Origin: Planctomycetales bacterium
GTDB lineage: Bacteria > Planctomycetota > Planctomycetia > Pirellulales > Thermoguttaceae
Length of the DNA: 30,261 nucleotides
NCBI GenBank assembly: GCA_007119795.1
Contig: SKOZ01000089.1
Coordinates: forward strand, 1 to 30,261
Direction: 5' to 3'
The notes under the pieces are model-generated. The model was not told where the DNA came from. It saw only the letters and a program-made list of their open reading frames with translations, and made no database searches. Numbering within the stretch: the first letter of the stretch is position 1; each line of letters opens with the position of its first letter. Position numbers and translations under genes: made by a program. Positions 1 to 8,200 of this stretch are shown here, piece by piece.

Positions 1-80
1 CCCTCTGTTCTCTCCTGTTCAAATACATCACCTCGGCGCCACCGACACTTTTTGAACAGGAGGAAACGGAGGGAACAGAG
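1..80. repeat. Imperfect inverted repeat (hairpin-type intergenic repeat), copy 1
   Basis: Two nested inverted segments are visible. CTCTGTTC (3-10) pairs with GAACAGAG (73-80), and TCCTGTTCAAA (13-23) pairs with TTTGAACAGGA (51-61), leaving a loop of about 27 nt. The arms are pyrimidine-rich on the left and purine-rich on the right. A diverged second copy of the left part lies at 243-288. No ORF here has credible protein content. It could be a terminator-like hairpin or a dispersed intergenic repeat; which one cannot be decided from one window. Confidence 0.65.
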
Positions 81-242
81 ATGAAGAGAGGATCATCGCT
101 GGAACCTCCCATAATCCTCTCTTCAATCTCGCTGTGTGGTAACAGACGGAGTCATCGCGGATGGCAAGGTGGACCTGAACGCACGGTACCGCCGCGTGCC
201 ACACCTTCTTCCTGCGTCCTGCCTCCACCCTCCTCCTCCGTT

Positions 243-312
243 CCCTCTGTTCTCTCCTGTTCAAATACATCAACTCGGCCCCACCGGAAGTCTCTGAACA
301 TGAGGAAGTGGC
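243..312. repeat. Second, diverged copy of the hairpin-type repeat
   Basis: Positions 243-272 are identical to 1-30, and the match continues with two substitutions to about 288. The right arm (from about 295, CTGAACATGAGGAAG) resembles positions 52-66 but is degraded, so the hairpin is weaker here. A further scrap, TCCTCCTGTTCA at about 367-378, matches the left arm. The copies are 242 bp apart. The sequence between and after them (81-242 and 313-420) shows no gene I can support. Confidence 0.6.
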
Positions 313-420
313 GAGGGAGAAGGCTGAAGTGCCGACAGGCAGGACGACGAGAGTCATGCCTGAGAATCCTCCTGTTCACTTCTCACCTTGTCCTGTCCTC
401 TCCTCCTCCAAACCCTGGCC

Positions 421-711
421 TCATTCTTCCTTAGGGCCGATGTAGCCGGTGGAGAGGACCACGTCGTCGTACCAGACGGTGTTGGCGCGCGTGGCGCGGT
501 GGACGTAGAGGCCGATGGTGAACCGCTTGATCCGTACGTCCTCGTCGGTCCGCCAGCGGAAGCCCTGGTAGTGGAGGTAGAGCTCGCCGTCGATCCAGGC
601 GGCCATCTCGCCGTCGGCCTGGCCGACGGCGTTGACGCGGATCATGTGCTCCAGGCAGTACCAGCGGTCGCGCTCGAGGGCGATCCGCTCGTCCGGCTCG
701 GGGCCGAGCAT
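421..711 (-). pseudogene. 3' remnant of a polysaccharide-lyase-like (PL14/concanavalin-fold) gene
   Basis: The frame encodes 96 residues that read like the C-terminal end of a lectin-fold polysaccharide lyase or glycan-binding domain. It has W-Y-C-L-E at residues 18-22, an A-W-I-D-G segment, a Y-Q-G-F-R-W segment, and the ending V-W-Y-D-D-V-V-L-S-T-G-Y-I-G-P. The family assignment is from recollection of that ending. The open frame continues with plausible residues (H-F-R-G-N) upstream of the first ATG until a TGA at 775-777, where the homology-like signal stops. Without an N-terminal half or signal peptide it is best read as a 5'-truncated remnant. A short intact gene starting at 711 cannot be excluded. 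Confidence 0.5.
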
Positions 712-803
712 GTTGCCCCTGAAATGGACTGCTCTTTTCGCATATGCACGGTCTGTTCTCCCGGGTGATCGCGTTCACGAAAGGGGCGGGGCACGGAAAA
801 TCG

Positions 804-1685
804 CTACGATTCCCGCTCCGCCAGCGGTGCGGGGTCGAGCTGGCGGACGATGCCGGCGAGGAACTCCGCGAGGCGGTCGGAGGCAAGCAGGGCATTCTCC
901 TTCAATTGCCAAAGGTCCTTGGCCGCGCCGGGGCGGCGCCAGAGCGAGCCGACAAGCGAGCCCAGCTTGCCGGCGGCGGTCGCCTGATCGAGATACTGCC
1001 GCACCTCGGCCGGCAGGATCTCGTCGAGCGGGTCGCTGATGATCCGCACGCCCATGAATCGCACCCCCCGCTCGCGGCACACCGCAGCCACGGCGAAACT
1101 CTCCAGATCGACCGCCAGGGCCTGATGCCGGCGGCCGAGGGCGGCCTTTTCCTCGGGGAGGCGGACCACGGCATCGGCAGTGAGGAGGCGGCCTACGTGG
1201 ACGTGGGGGGTGGCCCGGAGCGACTCGCGGTCGACCTTCAAGTCGAGGGAGAGATGATCGCCGCGGACGTTGACGAGGTTGTCGACGATGAGGAAGTCGT
1301 GCCGCGCCAAATCGGGGGTCAGTGCCCCGGCAAAGCCGGCCGAGAGGACCCACAGCGGCCGGTGCCCGGCGATCAGGGCCTCGGTGGCCGCGGCCGCCTG
1401 GTCCGCACCGGCCCCCGAGCGGACGATGGTCGCAGAGCGGCCGGCGAGCGTCCCCTGGCGAAAGAAACGCCCGTGTCCCCGGACGGTGCTCGTCTTCTCG
1501 AGGCGGTCCTCCGTGCAGCCGGCCTCGATCCCCAGCGCGAAGACCATGCCCACCAGGCAGGGCGGCGGCGGAGGGGCCAACTCCTGGGTCTGCTCGGCGG
1601 CGCCGGGCGGCACATGGTGGTGCTCGGCGGTCGAGCGCCGGGCGAGCGAGAAGAGCCAGTTTCGCAGCAGGTAGCGCAGGACCAT
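804..1685 (-). CDS. MTA/SAH nucleosidase-like (PNP_UDP/phosphorylase superfamily) protein
   Basis: A 293-residue protein of the purine nucleoside phosphorylase/MTA-SAH nucleosidase superfamily, enzymes that cleave the N-glycosidic bond of nucleosides. Visible family motifs are F-A-L-G-I-E-A-G near residue 52 (the expected catalytic Glu region), L-S-A-G-F-A-G-A-L in the middle, V-D-L-E-S-F-A-V-A (the ribose-contacting Glu region) and I-S-D-P-L-D-E (the catalytic Asp position). About 45 N-terminal residues with a basic hydrophobic stretch (L-R-Y-L-L-R-N-W-L-F) precede the domain, longer than in E. coli Pfs. The ATG at 1685 was chosen because it begins that conserved-looking stretch; a GTG at 1733 would add 16 residues. 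Hopanoid-associated phosphorylases are related, but no hopanoid genes are adjacent, so the substrate is open. Confidence 0.75.
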   Translation of the reverse strand: MVLRYLLRNWLFSLARRSTAEHHHVPPGAAEQTQELAPPPPPCLVGMVFALGIEAGCTEDRLEKTSTVRGHGRFFRQGTLAGRSATIVRSGAGADQAAAATEALIAGHRPLWVLSAGFAGALTPDLARHDFLIVDNLVNVRGDHLSLDLKVDRESLRATPHVHVGRLLTADAVVRLPEEKAALGRRHQALAVDLESFAVAAVCRERGVRFMGVRIISDPLDEILPAEVRQYLDQATAAGKLGSLVGSLWRRPGAAKDLWQLKENALLASDRLAEFLAGIVRQLDPAPLAERES

Positions 1686-1740
1686 GATCAGCCGTTGATA
1701 CGGGGCTCGGATGCGGACCAAATCGGGCGGCACGCTCCAT

Positions 1741-2190
1741 TCTAGGTGCCCCCCAAGGCCGTCAACCCTCTTCGGAATGACAGGAGGCGGCCTATCTGAA
1801 GAAGAAAGGTCGCCTGTCGTTGTCGCTTTCCTGGTAAAGCGAGGGGGGTCGCGTGGGGTTCACGGCGCAGAGGGGCACGTCCGTGAGCGCAGCGCAGGCG
1901 TGCGCATCACGCCCAAACGTGCCAGGGCTGGGCCGATCGGCTCACCTCCTCGTCCGGCGAAGGGCGCCCCCCCCGATTGCCGGGCGAAGCGACATCCGGC
2001 GCGCCCCAGCATATTTTCGGGCGCAGCCGAGGGCAATGCCCGCTGCACCCTTGTTCCGCGAAGGCGCGTCCCCACGGCCGTTGCCAGCGGCAGATGGGAC
2101 GGCTACATTGATCGGTTTGCCGTTGTTCCGCGGGCCCGCCGTCATGAAGCGGCGGATCGCCCGCCGCGGACGTCCCCCCCGCCTTTACCC
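1741..2190. other. Gene-free stretch upstream of pyrD
   Basis: About 450 bp between the start region of the nucleosidase-like gene (minus) and pyrD (plus), so it must hold promoters for both. The pyrD frame stays open back to 1711, but the encoded residues are arginine/proline-rich with no family resemblance, so I read it as non-coding. I could not identify a convincing promoter, repeat or RNA gene here. Confidence 0.5.
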
Positions 2191-3168
2191 ATGTCCGAAA
2201 TCCGCCTCGACGTCCAACTGGGGCCCTTGAGGCTGCCCAACCCGGTGATGGTGGCCTCCGGGACCTTCGGCTATGCGCGGGAGATGGCCGGCCTGGTGGC
2301 CTTGGATCGGCTGGGAGCGATCCTGCCGAAGACAATCACCCTGGAGGCCCGCGTGGGCAACCCGCCGCCACGGACCGTCGAGACGGCCGCGGGCATGCTC
2401 AACTCGATCGGCCTGGACAACGACGGCATCGAGGCATTTCTCGCCGAAAAGATGCCTTACCTGGCCGGCCTGGGACCGGCCATCGTGGTGAGCGTGGCGG
2501 GGAAGACGGCCGAAGAGTTCGTCGAATTGGCCGTCCGACTCGACGGCGTCCCGGGCGTCGCCGCCCTCGAGCTGAACATTTCCTGCCCGAACGTCACCGG
2601 GGGTGTCGACTACGGCACCGACCCGGCCCTGTGCGAGAAGGTCGTTTCCGGCGTCCGCCGCGCCTGCCGGCTCCCCGTGATTGCCAAGCTCACCCCCAAC
2701 GTCACCAGCGTCGGCGCCATCGCCATGGCGGCCGAGGCCGGCGGCGCCGATGCGATCGCCCTGATCAACACGCTCTCGGGGATGGCCGTCGATTGGCGGC
2801 GGCGGCGGCCGCGGCTGGGCGGGGTGATGGGGGGCCTGAGCGGCCCGGCGATCAAGCCGGTGGCCCTGCGGGCCGTATATTTGGTGTCGCAGGCCGTGGC
2901 GCTGCCGTTGGTGGGGATCGGGGGCATCGCCACCGTCGACGACGTCATGGAGTTTCTCGTCGCCGGGGCCAGCGCGGTGCAGATCGGCACGGTAAACTTC
3001 TACCGGCCCACCGCCGCCGTGGAGATCCTCGATGCGCTCCCCGCCGCCCTGGCCGAGTTCGGCGCCTCGTGCATCGCCGAGGTCGTGGGCAGTCTGGAAA
3101 CGCCGGGCGGCAGGGAGGAAGGAAGGCATCCCAGCAGCCAGGAGAGCGGGGCCAGGAGCTGCCATTGA
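2191..3168 (+). CDS. pyrD: Dihydroorotate dehydrogenase, class 1B catalytic subunit
   Basis: FMN enzyme that oxidises dihydroorotate to orotate in pyrimidine synthesis, in the cytoplasm. The 325 residues begin with the family N-terminus (M-S-E-I-R-L-D-V, then [12 protein letters not shown]). Other visible motifs are N-S-I-G-L-D-N near 71-77, the active-site loop N-I-S-C-P-N with Cys132, which marks the Cys-type (class 1) enzymes, K-L-T-P-N at 166-170, [10 protein letters not shown] at 214-223 and G-I-G-G-I for the FMN phosphate at 242-246. Class 1B enzymes normally pair with the PyrK electron-transfer subunit; no pyrK is in this window. The last about 20 residues (after about 303) look like a non-conserved tail rich in Ser, Gly and Arg. 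There is no clear Shine-Dalgarno. The start is set by family alignment. Confidence 0.93.
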   Translation: MSEIRLDVQLGPLRLPNPVMVASGTFGYAREMAGLVALDRLGAILPKTITLEARVGNPPPRTVETAAGMLNSIGLDNDGIEAFLAEKMPYLAGLGPAIVVSVAGKTAEEFVELAVRLDGVPGVAALELNISCPNVTGGVDYGTDPALCEKVVSGVRRACRLPVIAKLTPNVTSVGAIAMAAEAGGADAIALINTLSGMAVDWRRRRPRLGGVMGGLSGPAIKPVALRAVYLVSQAVALPLVGIGGIATVDDVMEFLVAGASAVQIGTVNFYRPTAAVEILDALPAALAEFGASCIAEVVGSLETPGGREEGRHPSSQESGARSCH

Positions 3169-3293
3169 GCTTCCGCACGGCTTGCAGGCCCCGTACGGAC
3201 CCCGGTCACCCCCCCCTCCCGCCGGCTCCCCAAATCCTCGTTCCCTATGCCGTTTACCCGTCAGCGACCCCCTTCCATCATCCCAGGCGAACC

Positions 3294-4298
3294 ATGCGTG
3301 TCCTCTCCGGCATCCAACCGACCGGCCGTTTCCACTGGGGGAACTACTTCGGGGCCATCCGTCAGTACATCGAACTCCAGGACCAGGCCGAACATGCCTT
3401 CTACTTCCTGGCCAACCTCCACGCCCTGACCACCGTTCGCGAAGCGGCTCAGCTCCGCGCGTGGACGATGGACGCGGCCATCGACCTTTTGGCCCTGGGC
3501 CTCGATCCGGAGCGGGCAACGCTCTTCGTGCAGTCCGATGTGCCCGAGGTCTCCGAGCTCTGCTGGCTGCTCCTGACCGGTACGTCCATGGGCCTCTTGG
3601 AGCGCTGCCACGCCTACAAGGACAAGAAGGCCCGCGGCCTCTCGGCCGGCGCCGGACTGTTCACCTACCCCGTCCTCCAGGCGGCCGACATCCTCGCCTA
3701 CGACTCGGACGTGGTGCCCGTGGGCGAGGACCAGGTCCAGCACATCGAGGTCTGCCGCGACCTGGCGGCCAGCTTCAACCACGAGTTCGGCGAGGTCTTC
3801 GTCCTTCCCAAGGCCCAGGTGCTCGCGACCTCCGCCCGCGTCCCCGGGACCGACGGGGAGAAGATGTCCAAGAGCTACGACAACACGCTGGAGGTCTTCG
3901 AGGACCCCAAGGTGCAGCGGAAGCAGATCATGCGGATCGTCACCGATTCGAGGCCGATCGAGGAACCCAAGGATCCGGAAGGCGACCACCTCTTCCAGCT
4001 CTATTGTCTTTTTGCCGATGAGGCGCAGCGTGCCGAGATGGCCGCCCTCTATCGCCGCGGCGGCTTCGGCTACGGCGACGTGAAGAAGGCCCTAGCCGAG
4101 TTGGCGGCCGGCTGCTTCGCTCCTGCTCGAGAGCGCCGCGCCGAACTGGAGGCGCGGCCCGAATGGGTCCGCGAGGTCCTCGGCGACGGCGCCGCCACGG
4201 CCCGCGCCAAGGCCGCCGCCGTCCTCGCCCGCGCCCAGGAGGCCTGCGGCGTCCGTTACGGAACGGACCGCTATCGGTCGATCTTCTCCACGGTGTAG
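3294..4298 (+). CDS. trpS: Tryptophanyl-tRNA synthetase
   Basis: Class I aminoacyl-tRNA synthetase charging tRNA-Trp. The 334-residue length is typical for bacterial TrpRS. The HIGH-type signature is present as P-T-G-R-F-H-W-G-N (9-17), the tryptophan/ATP region as G-E-D-Q-V-Q-H (144-150), and the KMSKS loop as G-E-K-M-S-K-S (188-194). The start at 3294 matches the family N-terminus ([11 protein letters not shown]). The frame is open further upstream only as a shadow of pyrD. It lies 125 bp downstream of pyrD on the same strand. Its last 28 bp overlap the 3' end of the convergent cyclophilin gene (4271-4298). Confidence 0.96.
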   Translation: MRVLSGIQPTGRFHWGNYFGAIRQYIELQDQAEHAFYFLANLHALTTVREAAQLRAWTMDAAIDLLALGLDPERATLFVQSDVPEVSELCWLLLTGTSMGLLERCHAYKDKKARGLSAGAGLFTYPVLQAADILAYDSDVVPVGEDQVQHIEVCRDLAASFNHEFGEVFVLPKAQVLATSARVPGTDGEKMSKSYDNTLEVFEDPKVQRKQIMRIVTDSRPIEEPKDPEGDHLFQLYCLFADEAQRAEMAALYRRGGFGYGDVKKALAELAAGCFAPARERRAELEARPEWVREVLGDGAATARAKAAAVLARAQEACGVRYGTDRYRSIFSTV

Positions 4299-5509
4299 TC
4301 GTGATCCCGCTTGCGGATCACGGTGGCTTCGATGATCCGGTCCGGCTCGTGGATGTGGTTGGGGTCGTCCGGATCGATGCGGGTCAGGAGCGCCAGCACC
4401 TCCATCCCCTCGACGACCCGCCCGAAGGCCGTGTGCCGGCCGTTGAGGAAGGGCGTGGGGGTGAAGGTCAGGAAGAACTGGGAACCCCCCGTGTCTTGGC
4501 CCGCGTGGGCCATGCTGAGAGTGCCGCGGAAGTGGAGGCGATGGTCGGGCCGAACGCACTCGCAGGCGATCTGCCACCCGGGCCCGCCGCCCCCCGTCCC
4601 GTCCGGACAGCCTCCCTGCGCCATGAAGCCCGGCAGCACCCGGTGGAAAGCAAGACCGTCGTAGAACCCGTCCTCGACGAGGTTGATGAAGTTGGCGACC
4701 GTGTTGGGCGCCTCGTTCTCGAAGAGCTCGACGACAATGGGGCCACGTACGGTAGTCAGCCTCACGCGGGGGAGGTCGTCGGCTTCGGCCTCGCGGCGAC
4801 GGATTTCCTGCTCCCGTTCCCACGCCTCCAGAACGGGCTCGGGATTGGCGAGAAAGATCTGGACGAGATGGTCCAGCGACTCCTTGCCGAGCTCCTGAAA
4901 TGCCCGCCGCTCCTGTGCCCGGCCGAGCCACTCCAGGGCCGAGTCGTGCTCGCCGATCGCGAAGGCGGCGAATCCACCGAGGTTGAGCAGGGAGGGTTCG
5001 GGGTGACCGTTCTCGATCAACATCCGGCAGACGCGATACCCCTCTTCGTACTGCTCGCTGTTGACCAGGTTTTCGGCCAATCCTTTAAGGAATTCCATGA
5101 TCTCAGCGTCCTCGTTGGGCGCCTCCAGGTAGGCCTCTTCCGTCACCTGGAAGAGTTCAACGAGGAGTTGCTCCCCCTCGCCGAGCAGCTCGATATACTG
5201 CTCCCGCATCTGGGGCTGGTCCTCCGCCGCCGACTGGGGGTAGAGCTCGCGGATCGTCCGCAGCTCGAGGAGCAGTTCCTTCCACTTCCCGAAGACCTCC
5301 GCAAAGCGTTCGCCAGCCGGGCGGGCGTCGGCCGCCGCGGCGGTCTCTTCCGGCGCAGCCGCCGGGTCGGCTGCTGCTTCCGCGCCGGCCGGAGCCGTCC
5401 CCTCTTCCGCCACATCCTCTGCCGCTGCGGCGGTCCATCCCACCGCTACCAGGAGCATCAACAATAAGGAATTGGAGACGAGGCGACGAGCAGCGTTCAT
5501 AAGGCGCAC
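4271..5509 (-). CDS. Secreted peptidyl-prolyl cis-trans isomerase (cyclophilin) with long helical N-terminal region
   Basis: A 412-residue protein. Residues 1 to about 30 form a signal peptide (basic start, [12 protein letters not shown] core, A-A-A-A-E cleavage region), so it acts outside the cytoplasm. Residues about 30-70 are an Ala/Glu-rich linker. Residues about 70-235 are helical, possibly TPR-like, with repeats of the E-L-L-L-E-L kind. The C-terminal cyclophilin domain (about 250-400) shows [41 protein letters not shown] and [10 protein letters not shown]. The key F-H-R, Q-G and S-Q-F-F residues are present, so isomerase activity is expected. Divergent from rsmD and convergent, overlapping, with trpS. 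Confidence 0.9.
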   Translation of the reverse strand: MRLMNAARRLVSNSLLLMLLVAVGWTAAAAEDVAEEGTAPAGAEAAADPAAAPEETAAAADARPAGERFAEVFGKWKELLLELRTIRELYPQSAAEDQPQMREQYIELLGEGEQLLVELFQVTEEAYLEAPNEDAEIMEFLKGLAENLVNSEQYEEGYRVCRMLIENGHPEPSLLNLGGFAAFAIGEHDSALEWLGRAQERRAFQELGKESLDHLVQIFLANPEPVLEAWEREQEIRRREAEADDLPRVRLTTVRGPIVVELFENEAPNTVANFINLVEDGFYDGLAFHRVLPGFMAQGGCPDGTGGGGPGWQIACECVRPDHRLHFRGTLSMAHAGQDTGGSQFFLTFTPTPFLNGRHTAFGRVVEGMEVLALLTRIDPDDPNHIHEPDRIIEATVIRKRDHDYTVEKIDR

Positions 5510-5623
5510 CTGAAATATGGAGACCTAGTCCGGTCGGGGTTCCAGGCGGGGCTTCCCGCCCGACACTTGTACGTTACCATAAGCGCAGGGCCACACCAAC
5601 CCGCCGCACCGCCCCATCCGATC

Positions 5624-6289
5624 ATGCCCCGCCGCCGCACCGCCCAGCACCGCTCCCCTCCCCGTCCCGGCGGCTCCGGCGAGACGCTCCGCATCGTGGG
5701 CGGCGACCTCGGCGGCCGCAAACTCCTCTACGCCGGCGATCCCCGCGTCCGCCCCATGAAGGATCGCGTCCGTGAGGCCGCCTTCAATCTCGTGGGCCCC
5801 TCGATCCGCGGCTGCCTCGCCTTGGACCTCTTCGCGGGCACCGGCGCCGTCGGGCTGGAGGCCCTGAGCCGCGGGGCGGCGCGGGCGGTCTTCATCGAAC
5901 GGCACCACCCCACGGCAACCCTCCTGCGGCGGAACATTGCCGCCCTCGGCGTCGGCGACCGCGCCGAGGTCCACGTGACCGACGCCTTCGCTTTCACGCG
6001 CAGCCCCGCCGGCCCCGCTCCGTCGGTGTTGCCTCGCCTGGTGCACCTCCCCGACGATGTCCCCTGGGCCGCGTTCGTCTCCCCGCCCTGGGCCTTCTTC
6101 ACCGACCGCCGCGAGGCGATGCTCGAGCTCATCGGCAGCGTCATCGACGGCGCTCCCCCCGGGAGCCTCTGCGTCGTCGAGGCCGACAGCGGTTTCGACC
6201 CGGGCGCGCTCCCCGAGCCGGCGGCGTGGAACGTTCGCCGCTATCCCCCCGCCCTGGTGTGCCTGTTCCGAAAAACCGCCTCTCCCTGA
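5624..6289 (+). CDS. rsmD: RsmD-like 16S rRNA (guanine-N2) methyltransferase
   Basis: SAM-dependent methyltransferase, probably modifying G966 of 16S rRNA. Evidence includes L-R-I-V-G-G-D-L-G-G-R-K-L near 22-34, a variant of the family's R-P-T-x-D-R-V-R-E-A-L-F segment (R-P-M-K-D-R-V-R-E-A-A-F, 43-54), and the SAM-binding D-L-F-A-G-T-G-A-V-G-L-E-A-L-S-R-G-A (68-85). The catalytic (N/D)-P-P-(Y/F/W) motif appears as S-P-P-W (153-156), so the first position is Ser instead of Asp or Asn. The ATG at 5624 was chosen; an in-frame ATG at 5567 would add 19 Pro/His-rich residues that do not look conserved. The 114-bp gap to the divergent cyclophilin gene must contain promoters for both. The cupin gene follows 22 bp downstream, suggesting co-transcription. 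Confidence 0.85.
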   Translation: MPRRRTAQHRSPPRPGGSGETLRIVGGDLGGRKLLYAGDPRVRPMKDRVREAAFNLVGPSIRGCLALDLFAGTGAVGLEALSRGAARAVFIERHHPTATLLRRNIAALGVGDRAEVHVTDAFAFTRSPAGPAPSVLPRLVHLPDDVPWAAFVSPPWAFFTDRREAMLELIGSVIDGAPPGSLCVVEADSGFDPGALPEPAAWNVRRYPPALVCLFRKTASP

Positions 6290-6311
6290 TTTCACCCGGA
6301 GCCGATCCGCC

Positions 6312-6677
6312 ATGGAAGTCGTCAACCTCCGCGACGCGTCCCCCTTCACCACCAAGGACGGCTCCGAGATCCGCGAGCTGCTCGCCTCGCGGAACTCGTC
6401 GATCCGCAACCAGAGCCTCGCCGAGGCGCGCCTTCCGGCCGGGGCCTCGACCACGCCGCACCACCATGTCCGCACCGAGGAGATCTATTACATCCTCGAA
6501 GGGCAAGGGTGGATGCAGGTCGGTGAGGAAGCCCGCGAGGTCGGCCCCGGCGACGCCATCGCCATCCCGCCGGGCACCTATCACCAGATTACCAACGTCG
6601 GGCAGCAGGTCCTCAAGTTCCTCTGCTGCTGCGCTCCCCAGTACGAACACGACGATACCGTCATGGCCGAGTCCTGA
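6312..6677 (+). CDS. Small single-domain cupin protein
   Basis: A 121-residue cytoplasmic beta-barrel protein of the cupin superfamily. Motif 1 is complete: H-H-H at 50-52, a Glu at 56-57, then I-L-E-G-Q-G. Motif 2 follows with G-P-G-D-A-I-A-I-P-P-G-T-Y-H (78-91), so the His/Glu/His metal site is intact. A Cys triplet (105-107) sits on a late strand. Such proteins range from sugar isomerases to dioxygenases and transcription-linked sensors; the substrate cannot be told from sequence. It starts 22 bp after rsmD. Its 3' end overlaps the convergent glycerate kinase gene by 17 bp (6661-6677). Confidence 0.85.
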   Translation: MEVVNLRDASPFTTKDGSEIRELLASRNSSIRNQSLAEARLPAGASTTPHHHVRTEEIYYILEGQGWMQVGEEAREVGPGDAIAIPPGTYHQITNVGQQVLKFLCCCAPQYEHDDTVMAES

Positions 6678-8055
6678 CGCCCGCGAGTTCCGCGCGGGCC
6701 GGTTCCCGGTCGACCAGGACCACGCGGAGGTCGCAGACGTTCGTGTGGGTCGGTCCGGTGCGGATGAGGCCGCCGCAGGGGGCGAAGAAGTGGTAGGCGT
6801 CGTTGCGGGCGAGGAAGTCGGCGGGATCGAGCTTCTGCTGCCGCGCCTGGCGGAGGAGCTGGGCATCGCCGAACGCACCCGCCGCGTCGGTGGGGCCGTC
6901 CTCGCCGTCGGTGCCGCCGGAGAGGACCACGATTCCCTCGGCATCCTCACCGGCCTCGGCCAGGCGGAGCAGGGCGGCGAGGACGAGTTGCTGGTTCCGC
7001 CCCCCGCGGCCCCGGCGGGCACTCTCGACAAGCTGCACCACGGGCTCACCGCCGCTGACCAGCCCGTCCGGCCCCGGCTCCCGCTGCATCCGCAGGCCCA
7101 TCTCCGCCAGGTGCCGTCCCAGCGGCTCGGCGAGGCCCTCGCTCTTGGCGGCCGAGACCATCGCCGGCGCATAGCCCCGCCGCACCGCCTCCGCGCCCGC
7201 GGCATCGACCGCGGTGGCGTTGTTGCCGATGACGTGGTTCGTCACCCGGCAGGTAACCGGTGGCTGGGAGTGGCGCGGGGCCGAGAGGGCCGCGTAGACC
7301 GGCGGGGGGATGGCCTTCCGCTGCGGGTCGAACCGCTCCAAGACGGCCCGGGCCTCCTCGGGCCCGGCTGGGTCGTGGACCGTGGGGCCGGAGGCGATCG
7401 TTTCCAGCGGATCGCCCAGGACATCGGAGATGATCAGGGCCACCAGCCGGCCGGCGCGGCAGGCCCGCGCCAGCCCGCCCCCCTTGATGCGGCTGAGCTG
7501 CTTGCGGACCGCATTGAGCTCGTCGATGGTCGCCCCGGCGCCGCTGAGGTGCCGGGTGACGGCCAGCTTGTCGGCGAGCGTGATCCCTTCGACCGGTGCG
7601 GGCAGGAGCGCTGAGCCGCCGCCGGAGATCAGGCACAGGCAGAGGTCTTCCTCACCCAGCTCGCCCACGAGCCGCAGGATGGCCTCGGCACCGGCGACCC
7701 CCGCCTCGGTCGGCTCGTTGACGCCCGCCGGCCGCGCCGGGTGGAGGTGGATGGCCTGCAAGCGGCGGGCGCAGTCCTCCGGGACGTTGACCCAGCCGGC
7801 GACGTGTTTCTCGCCGATCCACCGCGGCCCGAAGACCTCCTCGACGGCCGCGGCCATGCCCCAGCCCGCCTTGCCCCCCCCCACCACGGCGATGCGGCGG
7901 AGGGAATCGAGCGCAATCACCTCGTCCCCCACCCACAGCATCCCGTCCTCAACACGCAGCGCTTTCTTCACCAGCCGTTCCGAGCGGACCGCGTCGACCC
8001 CGGCCTGCCAAATAGCCAAAGCGTCGTCGCGGAGCGTCTGAAGCGTACGGGTCAT
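6661..8055 (-). CDS. Glycerate 2-kinase (DUF4147/MOFRL family)
   Basis: A 464-residue enzyme phosphorylating glycerate at C2 to 2-phosphoglycerate. The N-terminal DUF4147 domain shows V-V-G-G-G-K-A-G-W-G-M-A, then L-I-S-G-G-G-S-A-L-L-P-A-P, L-S-R-I-K-G-G-G-L-A and I-S-D-V-L-G-D-P with I-A-S-G-P-T. The C-terminal MOFRL domain shows V-S-G-G-E-P-V-V, G-R-G-G-R-N-Q-Q-L-V-L and L-S-G-G-T-D-G-E-D-G-P-T-D-A-A-G-A. All landmarks are intact. The start at 8055 was chosen because the about 96 residues encoded upstream look non-native and overlap the divergent promoter region. Bacterial relatives are called GckA or TtuD; no neighbour here identifies the pathway. Confidence 0.93.
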   Translation of the reverse strand: MTRTLQTLRDDALAIWQAGVDAVRSERLVKKALRVEDGMLWVGDEVIALDSLRRIAVVGGGKAGWGMAAAVEEVFGPRWIGEKHVAGWVNVPEDCARRLQAIHLHPARPAGVNEPTEAGVAGAEAILRLVGELGEEDLCLCLISGGGSALLPAPVEGITLADKLAVTRHLSGAGATIDELNAVRKQLSRIKGGGLARACRAGRLVALIISDVLGDPLETIASGPTVHDPAGPEEARAVLERFDPQRKAIPPPVYAALSAPRHSQPPVTCRVTNHVIGNNATAVDAAGAEAVRRGYAPAMVSAAKSEGLAEPLGRHLAEMGLRMQREPGPDGLVSGGEPVVQLVESARRGRGGRNQQLVLAALLRLAEAGEDAEGIVVLSGGTDGEDGPTDAAGAFGDAQLLRQARQQKLDPADFLARNDAYHFFAPCGGLIRTGPTHTNVCDLRVVLVDREPARAELAGVRTRP

Positions 8056-8096
8056 CTTTCGGCCTCGGGAGCGGTTCAAGGATAGCCAGTAACCTA

Positions 8097-8125
8097 TTGC
8101 ATAGCCACCATCCTGCCCGTACAAT
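8097..8125 (+). promoter_or_regulatory. Sigma70-like promoter for the membrane GAF-like gene
   Basis: TTGCAT at 8097-8102 and TACAAT at 8120-8125 are separated by exactly 17 nt. The -10 matches consensus in 5 of 6 positions and the -35 in only 3. It lies 75 nt before the ATG at 8201 in an AT-richer stretch that differs from the surrounding chromosome. It is a sequence-only prediction. Confidence 0.4.
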
Positions 8126-8189
8126 CCCCGACAGTAGAGGGGTCCACAAGCCAGAAAAAGTGACGAACGAGCCGCAGAGCCAGCTTCCC

Positions 8190-8196
8190 GGAGGGG
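8190..8196 (+). promoter_or_regulatory. Strong Shine-Dalgarno fixing the start at 8201
   Basis: GGAGGGG ends 4 nt before the ATG at 8201. Clear ribosome binding sites are uncommon among the housekeeping genes of this window, so this one supports the chosen start. Confidence 0.6.
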
Positions 8197-8200
8197 TATA

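Noticed and set aside
1711..2190. 160-codon N-terminal extension of PyrD
   Set aside because: The extension is Arg/Pro-rich and unlike any dihydroorotate dehydrogenase; the family N-terminus falls exactly at the ATG at 2191.
4163..5467. 434-codon plus-strand frame opposite the cyclophilin gene
   Set aside because: The minus strand encodes a signal peptide and a complete cyclophilin domain; the plus frame has no recognisable content.
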